From Candidatus Competibacteraceae bacterium (lineage in GTDB: Bacteria; Pseudomonadota; Gammaproteobacteria; Competibacterales; Competibacteraceae), in assembly GCA_012032855.1 (NCBI GenBank), contig JAAUQA010000094.1:1-9269 (forward strand): 9,269 bases of DNA. The letters are read 5' to 3'. Positions 1 through 6,305 of the stretch are shown piece after piece. Position numbers and translations under genes: made by a program. Position 1 is the first letter of the stretch. The number at the start of each line of letters is the position of its first letter. The notes below the pieces were generated by a model that saw only the letters and a list, made by a program, of their open reading frames with translations, did no database searches and had not been told where the DNA came from.

Positions 1-474
1 GTTCCATCTGAGCGGCCATATCACGGGCGCCTTCCATCCCTTCCTCTTTACTCACCAAAACGATGTCGGCACCGAATGCGCGCATCGCGGCGCGCCGTTC
101 GACACTCATGTGTGCAGGCATGATCAAGACCATGCGATAGCCTTTAATCGCCGCTGCCATCGCCAATGCGATGCCGGTATTACCGCTGGTCGCCTCAATT
201 AGTGTATCGCCGGGTTTAATATCGCCACGGTCTTGGGCGTGCTGAATCATACTGAGAGCCGGGCGATCCTTGACCGAACCGGCCGGGTTATTCCCTTCTA
301 GCTTAGCCAGAATAATATTACTGGTAACACCCGGTATCCGTTGTAATCTGACTAACGGGGTGTTGCCGACGAAGGCTTCAATGGTGGGAAAATCCAGCGC
401 TCCCTGTTCGGGCGCATTGGCGTGTGGATCGACAGCGCTGGAAAACCGCTACGCATCGATTTAACTAAGCCCAT
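1..474 (-). CDS. cysM: Cysteine synthase B (CysM), N-terminal part, frameshifted near its start and cut by the window edge
   Basis: This is a PLP-dependent O-acetylserine sulfhydrylase of the CysM type, which makes cysteine from O-acetylserine and sulfide or thiosulfate in the cytoplasm. On the minus strand the frame reads FVGNTPLVRLQ, then LEGNNPAGSVKDR with the PLP-binding lysine, then ATSGNTGIALA (cofactor phosphate loop), then MPAHMSVERRAAMRA. The wording NNPAGSVKDR separates CysM from CysK. About 150 residues are visible; the C-terminal half lies left of base 1. The best start is ATG at 474-472, which sits 7 bases after a strong GGAGG at 486-482. That ATG is in a different frame from the conserved body, and the body frame has a TAG shortly upstream and no ATG. 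One extra base in the AAAA run at 442-445 would join them as MGLVKSMRSGF followed by SSAVDPHANAPEQGALDFP. A CTG at 397-395 in the body frame is the only other start I see and is poorly spaced from its GGGAG. The ygfZ stop lies 14 bases upstream, so the two genes are probably cotranscribed. Confidence 0.88.
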
Positions 475-481
475 GTGAAGA

Positions 482-486
482 CCTCC
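482..486 (-). promoter_or_regulatory. Ribosome binding site of cysM
   Basis: GGAGG on the minus strand lies 7 bases before ATG 474-472. It is the strongest Shine-Dalgarno sequence in this part of the window. It argues that this ATG is the true cysM start even though its frame is closed by an apparent one-base indel downstream. Confidence 0.6.
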
Positions 487-488
487 GA

Positions 489-1543
489 TTATGATTGAGC
501 TGCTGCATTCGCAAAGGCATACGGTAACGGGGTAAACGCCAGCTTCTCGCCGGTGTTTTCAATGACACGGCATCACCTTCAGCGCACTCGTCGAGGAGCA
601 CTGCCAGCAAAGCATAGCCGCCCTGCGGATGAGGGCAAGCATCGACGATTTTCCCCACCTCAGCGCTTTGCTGAGCCGACACCAATTCGTCGGCCCGGCT
701 GGGGAGCTGTGCCGCCGGTCACTCGGGCCGCGTACATGCGTCGTTGAGTTTACCCAGATAGTGAGTGCGAGCCACGATTTCTTGGCCGGTATAACAGCCT
801 TTTTGAAAGCTGATGCCGTGCAAAAGTTGCAGATTGGCCATTTGCGGAACGAAAGCTTCGGCGGTTGCATCGTAAACGTTAGGCACGCCGGCCAAAATAT
901 CCAACAGCCGCCATGCTTCGGAACCGACGCAAGTGGCCTGCCCGGCCAAGGCAGTCCAGAAGTTTTGACAATCTTGTAAACCACCATAGAGTTCGAAACG
1001 CGGCTCAATACCGGGCACTTGAACCACCGTCATACCTTGGCCATGAACGACGGAGTCCACCGAAGTCGGTAATGCGCCTAAATAATCCGTTAATCGCTGA
1101 ATCGCACCGGTACCGACCACACCCAAGCACAACCACTCTTCACCGGCATCCGCCAATGTAACTTTGGAACGCAACACGAACATGCGTAACCGTTTCAGAA
1201 TCACTTCGACCCGTTCCTGTGGCAAGCGCAGATAATAATCATCGCCGTGGCGAAACAACCGAAAACAGGCCAACATGCGTCCTTTGGGCGAACAGTAGGC
1301 ACTGAGCTGACTATGTTCTGGGGTTACCTGACGAACGTCGTTAGTGAATTGGCCCTGCAAAAAAGTTTCGGCATCCGCACCGGACACTTTAATCAGTCCA
1401 TGAACAGATAAATCACACAACACTTTACTGCTTAAGGCCGCTTGGCGTTCCTGTTCCGGTGCGCCGAAATGCAGCACCCCTTGCGGGCCTGGCATAGCGC
1501 CAAACCCTTTCAAAAACGCCAACCAATCAGACTTCATGCTCAT
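489..1543 (-). CDS. ygfZ: Folate-binding protein YgfZ (Fe-S cluster repair/assembly), with three apparent frameshifts
   Basis: YgfZ is a tetrahydrofolate-binding relative of the glycine-cleavage T protein that supports assembly or repair of Fe-S clusters in enzymes including succinate dehydrogenase. From ATG 1543-1541 (a second ATG is two codons in) a 274-codon frame carries the T-protein-like fold: LIKVSGADAETFLQGQFTND early on, YCSPKGRMLACFR near residue 85, and the family signature KGCYTGQEIVAR near residue 250 with its key cysteine. After HYLGKL the frame closes, but the family tail continues: KRRMYAARVTGG in frame two, VSAQQSAEVGKIVDACPHPQ and GYALLAVLLDE back in frame one, and EKLAFTPLPYAFANAAAQS in frame two, ending at TAA 491-489. 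This needs one missing base near 743-745, one extra base near 692-693 and one missing near 560-562. Rebuilt length is about 351 residues (E. coli 326). A sequencing origin for the indels is likelier than real decay. Confidence 0.85.
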
Positions 1544-1747
1544 GTTTCCAACAGTGCTCCCGCGCAGTTGCCAGCAGACCCGTAGGGTAGTGGCAAACTA
1601 TTGAAAAGAAAAGTCACGAATGACGTGAACCGAACTAGGCGAAGTCAGGTGGGGCATCATGAGGTATAATGGCGGTTGATCGGATGCCGGTCGGAACCCT
1701 CCGCACTGATGTCGGGTCACTGTATACATTTTTCCAGAGAGGCATCA
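1544..1747. other. Divergent intergenic region between ygfZ and sdhAF4
   Basis: These 204 bases separate the leftward ygfZ and the rightward sdh block and must hold promoters for both. I see a perfect TATAAT at 1665-1670 facing the sdh genes. A TTGCCA/TGGCAA inverted pair lies at 1569-1574 and 1591-1596, and a short TCACG-N5-CGTGA pair at 1614-1628. None of the inverted pairs matches a regulator site I can name. No open frame here looks coding. Confidence 0.5.
1642..1670 (+). promoter_or_regulatory. Candidate sigma-70 promoter for the sdh block
   Basis: A consensus -10 box TATAAT is at 1665-1670. At a 17-base spacing, the -35 position reads AAGTCA (1642-1647), a poor match to TTGACA. The expected start of transcription near 1677 would leave about 70 bases of leader before sdhAF4. 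The -10 is strong and the -35 weak, so an activator may be needed. Confidence 0.4.
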
Positions 1748-1909
1748 ATGAACAAACCGCAACAACCCGTCCAAGACCGACCTGACCATCCTGCTGCGAC
1801 CGCCACGCCTCCGGAAACCCCAAAAACCCAAAGAAATCGGTGGCCCGAAAGGGCTGGAACCGACCCGCTACGGTGATTGGGAAAAGCTGGCCGCTGCATT
1901 GACTTTTAA
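1748..1909 (+). CDS. SdhAF4-type succinate dehydrogenase assembly factor (DUF1674), with two compensating frameshifts
   Basis: SdhAF4 proteins bind the free flavoprotein subunit SdhA and help it join the rest of complex II. The reading starts at ATG 1748, 5 bases after AGAGG, with MNKPQQPVQDRPDHPAATAT. It then slips frame in the A/C-rich stretch 1817-1829 (one extra base) into PKEIGGPKGLEPTRYGDWEK, the family's hallmark GGPKG-EPTRYGDWE core. It slips again at 1886-1888 (one base missing) into AGRCIDF followed by TAA at 1907-1909. The closing GRC-DF is also typical of the family and supports the second repair. The rebuilt product is 53 residues with a disordered, proline-rich N-terminus. No single open frame contains the protein, so ordinary gene calling misses it. 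It sits 108 bases upstream of sdhC. SdhAF4 is known from mitochondria and many alphaproteobacteria; its function here is inferred from the motif and position. Confidence 0.8.
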
Positions 1910-1972
1910 TGGTCAATTTCGCCGCGCAAAGTGATAGGATGGTGCAAAGCACAATAACCGTTGTTTTTTCTT

Positions 1973-1978
1973 TATAAT
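1973..1978 (+). promoter_or_regulatory. Possible second -10 box ahead of sdhC
   Basis: A perfect TATAAT lies 40 bases upstream of the sdhC ATG in an AT-rich stretch containing a TTTTTT run. No good -35 box is found at 16-18 bases. It could be an internal promoter for sdhCDAB, or it could be chance in AT-rich DNA. Confidence 0.3.
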
Positions 1979-2017
1979 TGTTGTCTTCCCACTGACAGCA
2001 AGACGAGGTAAGCATTT

Positions 2018-2398
2018 ATGGTAACGGATAAGCGGCCACTATCGCCGCACCTACAAATTTATAAACCGCAACTCACCTCGGTTTTGTCGATCACCCATCG
2101 GGCGACCGGCGTTGCCCTGGCCATAGGAACCGTGTTACTGGTCTACTGGCTGGTGGCTGCGGCATCCGGCGAGCACGCCTACCATGATGCCCAAGTTGTA
2201 TTGGGGTCCATGCTTGGGCAATTGGCCCTGTTTGTCTGGACTTGGGCGTTGTTCTATCACTTATGCAACGGCATCCGCCATCTGATTTGGGACGCCGGCT
2301 ACGGTTTCGAACTGGAATCCGTTTACAAAACCGGCAAGGTCGTGATGTGGACGCCGTGGGTGTTAACGTTTTTGGTTTGGATCATCGCGGCCGGTTAG
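2018..2398 (+). CDS. sdhC: Succinate dehydrogenase cytochrome b556 membrane subunit SdhC
   Basis: This is a membrane anchor of complex II that helps bind heme b and ubiquinone. The 126-residue protein begins with RPLSPHLQIYKPQLTS, the amphipathic lead-in of the mitochondrial/alphaproteobacterial type. SITHRATG follows, whose Ser24 and Arg28 correspond to the quinone-site Ser27 and Arg31 of E. coli. Three membrane helices are at about 29-50, 62-85 and 108-125. FYHLCNGIRHLIWD gives His81 as the heme ligand (E. coli His84). A GAGGT stands a few bases before the ATG. The gene is intact, and sdhD starts 13 bases after its stop, so the two are cotranscribed. Confidence 0.95.
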   Translation: MVTDKRPLSPHLQIYKPQLTSVLSITHRATGVALAIGTVLLVYWLVAAASGEHAYHDAQVVLGSMLGQLALFVWTWALFYHLCNGIRHLIWDAGYGFELESVYKTGKVVMWTPWVLTFLVWIIAAG

Positions 2399-2411
2399 GG
2401 GGAATTACTGA

Positions 2412-2809
2412 ATGAGTTTACGTACACCGTTGGGCCGCGTGCGGGGCCTGGGTTCTGCAAAAGAAGGCACCGAGCACTGGTGGATGCAACGCGTCACCGC
2501 CATCGCGCTGGTACCACTGACATTGTGGTTTGTCATCTCCTTGATGGGAGTGGTGCGGACCGACTATGCCACCGTCGTGTCTTGGGTCAGTCATCCATTC
2601 CACGCCGTTTTGCTAGTGCCTTTTTAGTCGCGACCTTTTATCACGCCATCTTGGGGCTGCAAGTGGTCATTGAAGATTACATCCACGATGAGGGTACTAA
2701 AATCGCCTCGTTGCTGTTCATGAAGTTTGCCTTGGTGCTGCTGGGAGGATCTGCTGTGCTGGCTGTTCTGCGTATCGCGATTGGAGGAATGGGAGGAACT
2801 CATGGCTGA
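2412..2809 (+). CDS. sdhD: Succinate dehydrogenase hydrophobic membrane anchor SdhD, with one apparent frameshift
   Basis: This is the second membrane anchor of complex II. It starts at ATG 2412 behind GGGGGA and reads [29 protein letters not shown] and two-thirds of the usual protein. The frame then closes at TAG 2625-2627, just after the TTTTT run at 2621-2625. One more T restores [19 protein letters not shown] and a final helix, ending GGMGGTHG at TGA 2807-2809. The rebuilt protein is 132 residues. His78 matches the second heme ligand (E. coli His71), and Asp89-Tyr90 match Asp82-Tyr83 of the quinone pocket. Both are downstream of the indel, so a truly truncated product would lack the heme and quinone sites. 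The stop overlaps the sdhA start by 8 bases, suggesting translational coupling. Confidence 0.9.
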
Positions 2810-4592
2810 TGCTTACAAGCTCATTGAGCATTCCTATGATGTCATCGTCGTGGGCGCGGGTGGTGCCGGGCTGCGAGCAACCTTCGGCATGGCCGCCAAG
2901 GGATTGAAAACCGCTTGCATCACCAAAGTGTTCCCGACCCGCAGCCATACCGTCGCCGCGCAAGGTGGCATCTCCGCCGCACTCGGCAATATGGGACCGG
3001 ATCGTTGGGAATGGCATATGTACGACACCGTCAAGGGATCGGATTGGCTGGGCGATCAGGACGCCATCGAATACATGTGTCACGAGGCGATTCCGGCCAT
3101 CATCGAATTGGAACATTACGGCGTACCGTTTTCCCGTACCGAAGAAGGGCGGATTTACCAACGCCCCTTTGGCGGAATGACTACCAATTTCGGCGAAGGC
3201 ACTGCACAACGCACTTGCGCCGCCGCCGATCGCACCGGCCATGCCATGCTGCACACGCTGTATCAGCAGTCGCTCAAGCATGATGCGGAATTTTTCATCG
3301 AATACTTCGCTCTCGATTTGGTGATGGACGATGAAGGCGCTTGCCGGGGAGTAATCGCTTGGGATCTGTCCGACGGCACCCTGCATGCATTTAAAGCGCA
3401 TACGGTGGTATTAGCCACCGGCGGTTACGGGCGCACCTATTTCTCCTGCACCTCGGCGCATACTTGTACCGGTGACGGCAACGGCATGGCGCTGCGCGCC
3501 GGTTTGCCCTTACAGGATATGGAATTCGTCCAATTTCATCCCACCGGTATCTACGGCGCCGGTTGTTTGATCACCGAAGGCGTGCGTGGCGAAGGTGGTT
3601 ATTTGACCAATTCGCTGGGCGAGCGATTCATGGAACGCTATGCGCCTAACGCTAAGGATCTGGCTTCGCGCGATGTGGTCAGCCGCTCAATGACCATCGA
3701 GATTCGCGAAGGCCGCGGCGTGGGCTCGATGAATGATCATATCCACTTGCACTTGGAGCATCTGGGACCGGAAGTGATCCACGAGCGGCTGCCGGGCATT
3801 GCCGAAACCGCTAAGATCTTCGCCAATGTCGATGTGACCAAGGAACCGATTCCGGTGTTGCCGACCGTGCATTACAACATGGGTGGGGTACCGACCAATT
3901 ATCACGGCGAAGTCGTGACCCTGAAAGATGGCGAGCCTGATCATGTCGTACCGGGTTTGATGGCCATCGGCGAAGCGGCTTGCGTATCGGTACATGGCGC
4001 TAATCGGTTGGGCTCAAACTCGTTGCTGGATTTGGTGGTTTTCGGCCGTGCTGCCGCCAACCGCTGCGCCGCAGTGATCAAGCCGGATCAACCCGCCCGG
4101 TCGCTACCGGCTGATGCAGTCGATAAAATTCTCACTCGCTTCGACCGGTTACGGCACGCCAGCGGTGGCACCTCCACTGCCAAGCTGCGACTCAAAATGC
4201 AGCGCGATATGCAAAACCATGCAGCGGTGTTTCGCACCGATGACTCTCTGGCCGAAGGCGTCAAGCTGATGACTGAGAACTTCGAGGCATTCGCCGATAT
4301 TCAGGTGAGCGATCGCAGCTTGATCTGGAACTCCGATCTGGTAGAAACACTGGAGTTGGATAACCTGCTGGGCTCTGCCGTGGTTACCGTCAATTCGGCA
4401 CTCAACCGCAAAGAGAGCCGCGGTGCTCATGCCCATGAAGACTATCCCGACCGGGATGATCAAACCTGGATGAAGCACACCGTGTGCTGGTTGGACGAAC
4501 ACGGCAAACCCAGTATTGATTATCGACCGGTGCATACTTATACATTGACCGATGCGGTCGAATACATCCCGCCTAAGAAGCGCGTTTACTGA
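2802..4592 (+). CDS. sdhA: Succinate dehydrogenase flavoprotein subunit SdhA
   Basis: This is the catalytic subunit of complex II, oxidising succinate to fumarate with a covalent FAD. I choose ATG 2802 because GGGAGG lies just upstream and the protein then begins [20 protein letters not shown] as in relatives; a longer frame from 2727 would overlap sdhD. The product is 596 residues and intact. The dinucleotide-binding GAGGAGLRA is at about residue 18-26. [10 protein letters not shown] contains His49, the site of covalent flavin attachment. [27 protein letters not shown] (catalytic arginine), TVHYNMGG and [16 protein letters not shown] line the active site and FAD pocket. Its maturation would use SdhE and the SdhAF4 homologue encoded on either side. 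The sdhB start follows after 35 bases. Confidence 0.97.
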   Translation: MADAYKLIEHSYDVIVVGAGGAGLRATFGMAAKGLKTACITKVFPTRSHTVAAQGGISAALGNMGPDRWEWHMYDTVKGSDWLGDQDAIEYMCHEAIPAIIELEHYGVPFSRTEEGRIYQRPFGGMTTNFGEGTAQRTCAAADRTGHAMLHTLYQQSLKHDAEFFIEYFALDLVMDDEGACRGVIAWDLSDGTLHAFKAHTVVLATGGYGRTYFSCTSAHTCTGDGNGMALRAGLPLQDMEFVQFHPTGIYGAGCLITEGVRGEGGYLTNSLGERFMERYAPNAKDLASRDVVSRSMTIEIREGRGVGSMNDHIHLHLEHLGPEVIHERLPGIAETAKIFANVDVTKEPIPVLPTVHYNMGGVPTNYHGEVVTLKDGEPDHVVPGLMAIGEAACVSVHGANRLGSNSLLDLVVFGRAAANRCAAVIKPDQPARSLPADAVDKILTRFDRLRHASGGTSTAKLRLKMQRDMQNHAAVFRTDDSLAEGVKLMTENFEAFADIQVSDRSLIWNSDLVETLELDNLLGSAVVTVNSALNRKESRGAHAHEDYPDRDDQTWMKHTVCWLDEHGKPSIDYRPVHTYTLTDAVEYIPPKKRVY

Positions 4593-4627
4593 CAACACTC
4601 ACTTACTATTAAGGTTAAGGTGACAAG

Positions 4628-5403
4628 ATGGCTGAATTCAGGCTTCCCGTAAACTCCATCGTGGGTAAAGGCAAAACGCACTACGCCACGGGGGATGCCA
4701 AAAACATCAAGTCTTTCAATATTTACCGTTGGGATCCGGACAGCGGCGAAAACCCGCGCATGGAGACCTACGAGGTCGATTTGGACAGCTGCGGACCGAT
4801 GGTGTTGGACGCGTTGATCAAGATCAAAAACGAAATCGACCCCAGCCTGACCTTCCGGCGTTCCTGTCGTGAGGGCATTTGCGGCTCCTGCGCCATGAAT
4901 ATCGACGGCACCAATACGCTGGCGTGTACCCATGCCATTCAGGACAGCGAAGAAGAGGTCAAGGTCTATCCTCTGCCGCACATGCCGGTAGTCAAGGATT
5001 TAGTACCCGATCTAACTCATTTCTACGCCCAATACGCCTCCATCAAACCCTGGTTACAGACTGAGACCGCGCCGCCGGACCGGGAACGGCTGCAATCCAA
5101 GGAGGATCGCGCCAAGCTTGACGGGCTGTACGAATGCATTCTGTGTGCCTGCTGTTCGACCAGTTGCCCAGTTACTGGTGGAATAGCGATCGTTATTTAG
5201 GCCCTGCAATTCTGCTGCAATCCTATCGCTGGTTGGTCGATAGTCGTGACGAGAACACCGGTGAGCGATTGGACGATCTGGAAGATCCGTTCCGGCTATA
5301 TCGCTGTCATACGATTATGAACTGTGCTAAGACCTGTCCGAAGAGTCTGAATCCCGGCAAAGCGATTGCCGAAATCAAGAAAATGATGGTGCAGCGACGC
5401 TAG
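4628..5403 (+). CDS. sdhB: Succinate dehydrogenase iron-sulfur subunit SdhB, with one apparent frameshift
   Basis: SdhB carries the [2Fe-2S], [4Fe-4S] and [3Fe-4S] clusters that pass electrons from FAD to ubiquinone. The start at ATG 4628 follows AAGGTGA. Residues 80-100 hold the plant-ferredoxin ligands in [10 protein letters not shown] plus Cys100. [12 protein letters not shown] at 170-181 is the CxxCxxCxxxCP motif. The frame then runs off into VTGGIAIVI and a stop at 5198-5200. In another frame the family sequence resumes at 5173 as [12 protein letters not shown], then [18 protein letters not shown] with the remaining cluster cysteines, ending MVQRR at TAG 5401-5403. A single missing base at 5170-5172 (for example CCA-AGT-TAC, giving SCPSYWW as in relatives) repairs it to 258 residues, the normal length. 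Without repair the [3Fe-4S] ligands would be lost. It is the last gene before a hairpin terminator. Confidence 0.93.
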
Positions 5404-5416
5404 TCGTTTTTGCTAC

Positions 5417-5446
5417 CCGGGGCGTGGGTGACCACGCCTCGGTTTT
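5417..5446 (+). terminator. Intrinsic terminator or attenuator after sdhB
   Basis: An 11-base arm CCGGGGCGTGG (5417-5427) pairs with CCACGCCTCGG (5432-5442) around the tetraloop GTGA, with a single G-U pair. TTTT (5443-5446) follows. The stem is very GC-rich but the T tract is short, so read-through into sdhE is plausible. It divides structural sdhCDAB from the accessory sdhE-ygfX pair. Confidence 0.75.
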
Positions 5447-5478
5447 CCGCTGTATCGGATCAATAACGGTCAACTGCC

Positions 5479-5721
5479 ATGTCAGAATTATCCCGACTCC
5501 GCTGGCGTTGCCGGCGCGGTATGAAAGAACTGGATATCGTCATGCTGGCTTATCTGGAGCGCCATTACGAGACCGCCTCAGTCGATGACCAGCGCATTTT
5601 CGAGGAACTGTTGGACCTTCAAGACCCGCAGCTCTACGCCTATCTGCTCGGGCGGGAAACGCCTGCGGATGCAGCGGTCGCTGATGTCGTCAACCAGCTC
5701 CGTACCATTCTTAGTCCTTGA
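5479..5721 (+). CDS. sdhE: FAD assembly factor SdhE (YgfY)
   Basis: SdhE is a small cytoplasmic protein that promotes covalent flavin attachment to SdhA; older work named the same fold the antitoxin CptB. The 80-residue product contains RCRRGMKELDIVMLAYLE, in which R13-G14-x-x-E17 is the conserved RGxxE flavinylation motif. FEELLDLQDPQLYAYLLGR follows, typical of the five-helix fold. Length is normal. The ribosome site is weak (ACGG about 10 bases before ATG). It lies 75 bases after sdhB, beyond the hairpin, and its 3' end overlaps ygfX by 38 bases in another frame. This resembles the sdhE-ygfX order of E. coli, except that ygfZ is here on the far side of the sdh genes. Confidence 0.93.
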   Translation: MSELSRLRWRCRRGMKELDIVMLAYLERHYETASVDDQRIFEELLDLQDPQLYAYLLGRETPADAAVADVVNQLRTILSP

Positions 5722-6160
5722 TTTAGCGCCTTCCCGTTGGCTGCTGTTCGGCCTTGGTTTTTTTCACTTATTGGCACTAAGCAGTTTATTCGTAATGAGC
5801 TTGCCTTGGTGGATCAAGCTCTCTCTAGGGGTGTTGATCGGTGGTTCGGCATGGCTGAATTACAGCCGTTACGGCGACGCGCAAAGCACCCGCTTTATTT
5901 CTCGAATTCAGCGCACTGCGGATGGGCAATGGTTGGTGTGCCATGCCGACGGGCGCGAATATGCGGCGAGGTTGATCGGCAGTTACGTGCATCCCCAGCT
6001 GGTTGTTCTCAATTTCCGGTTCGGTCGATGGAATCAGCGCTCCGCCATCGTTCCGCCGGATTCCGCCCCCTATGAGCAGATTCGGCGACTGCGAGTTTAT
6101 CTGCGTACCACAGGGGATGAAGAAAATGATGAGCCGGATGATACTGAGGCGGTCAAGTAA
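5684..6160 (+). CDS. ygfX: YgfX (CptA) family inner-membrane protein
   Basis: This matches the YgfX family, which always sits beside sdhE. It has been reported as a toxin-like protein (CptA) affecting the cytoskeleton and as an SdhE partner at the membrane; its exact job is unsettled. From ATG 5684 the product is 158 residues: a short lead, LAPSRWLL (the family's PSR motif near residue 16), two membrane helices at about 20-40 and 42-58, then a soluble domain (RIQRTADGQWLVCHADGREY, then ARLIGSYVHPQLVVLNFR), and an acidic tail GDEENDEPDDTEAVK. The start overlaps sdhE by 38 bases, longer than the usual 4-20, so a later non-ATG start cannot be ruled out. The frame is intact. Confidence 0.8.
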   Translation: MSSTSSVPFLVLDLAPSRWLLFGLGFFHLLALSSLFVMSLPWWIKLSLGVLIGGSAWLNYSRYGDAQSTRFISRIQRTADGQWLVCHADGREYAARLIGSYVHPQLVVLNFRFGRWNQRSAIVPPDSAPYEQIRRLRVYLRTTGDEENDEPDDTEAVK

Positions 6161-6305
6161 AAACAGAAACTGAGTTAAGCGACCTAAGCCAACCGAGCGT
6201 TATGGGCAGACTGCCTATCAGTTGAAACACGGCTTGCTGAACAACCACCTCATCCAACAGCTTAAAAATCCGTTTCTCAAATGCGTTTTGCGTAAATCCT
6301 AACTT
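6161..6305. other. Convergent intergenic region between ygfX and bluB
   Basis: These 145 bases lie between the 3' ends of two convergent genes. A 7-bp hairpin (ATGGGCA/TGCCTAT, 6202-6218, 3-base loop) has no T tract on either side, so it is not a convincing terminator. A stop-to-stop open frame of 42 codons (6174-6302, plus strand) without an ATG is discussed as a finding. No gene is supported here. Confidence 0.5.

Noticed and set aside
559..1008. 149-codon minus-strand frame overlapping ygfZ
   Set aside because: It is an alternative frame of ygfZ; the YgfZ motifs lie in the other frames and explain the region once indels are allowed.
1898..1917. ATTGAC/GTCAAT inverted repeat at the sdhAF4 stop codon as an operator or terminator
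   Set aside because: The arms are only 6 bp around an 8-base AT-rich loop with just TTT after; it could be chance.
1635..2015. Minus-strand 126-codon frame across the sdhAF4 region
   Set aside because: It lies opposite the SdhAF4 motif-bearing sequence and the probable promoters, and shows no family features.
2718..3401. Long open frame on the minus strand opposite sdhA
   Set aside because: It is the antisense shadow of the intact, strongly conserved sdhA; its translation has no recognisable domain and no ribosome site.
4149..4981. Two minus-strand open frames opposite the sdhA end and the sdhB start
   Set aside because: They mirror conserved coding sequence in GC-rich DNA and read as low-information histidine/glycine-rich strings.
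5684..6160. SdhE-YgfX as a toxin-antitoxin defence system
   Set aside because: The CptA/CptB name exists, but the RGxxE motif and the sdh operon context favour a role in complex II maturation.
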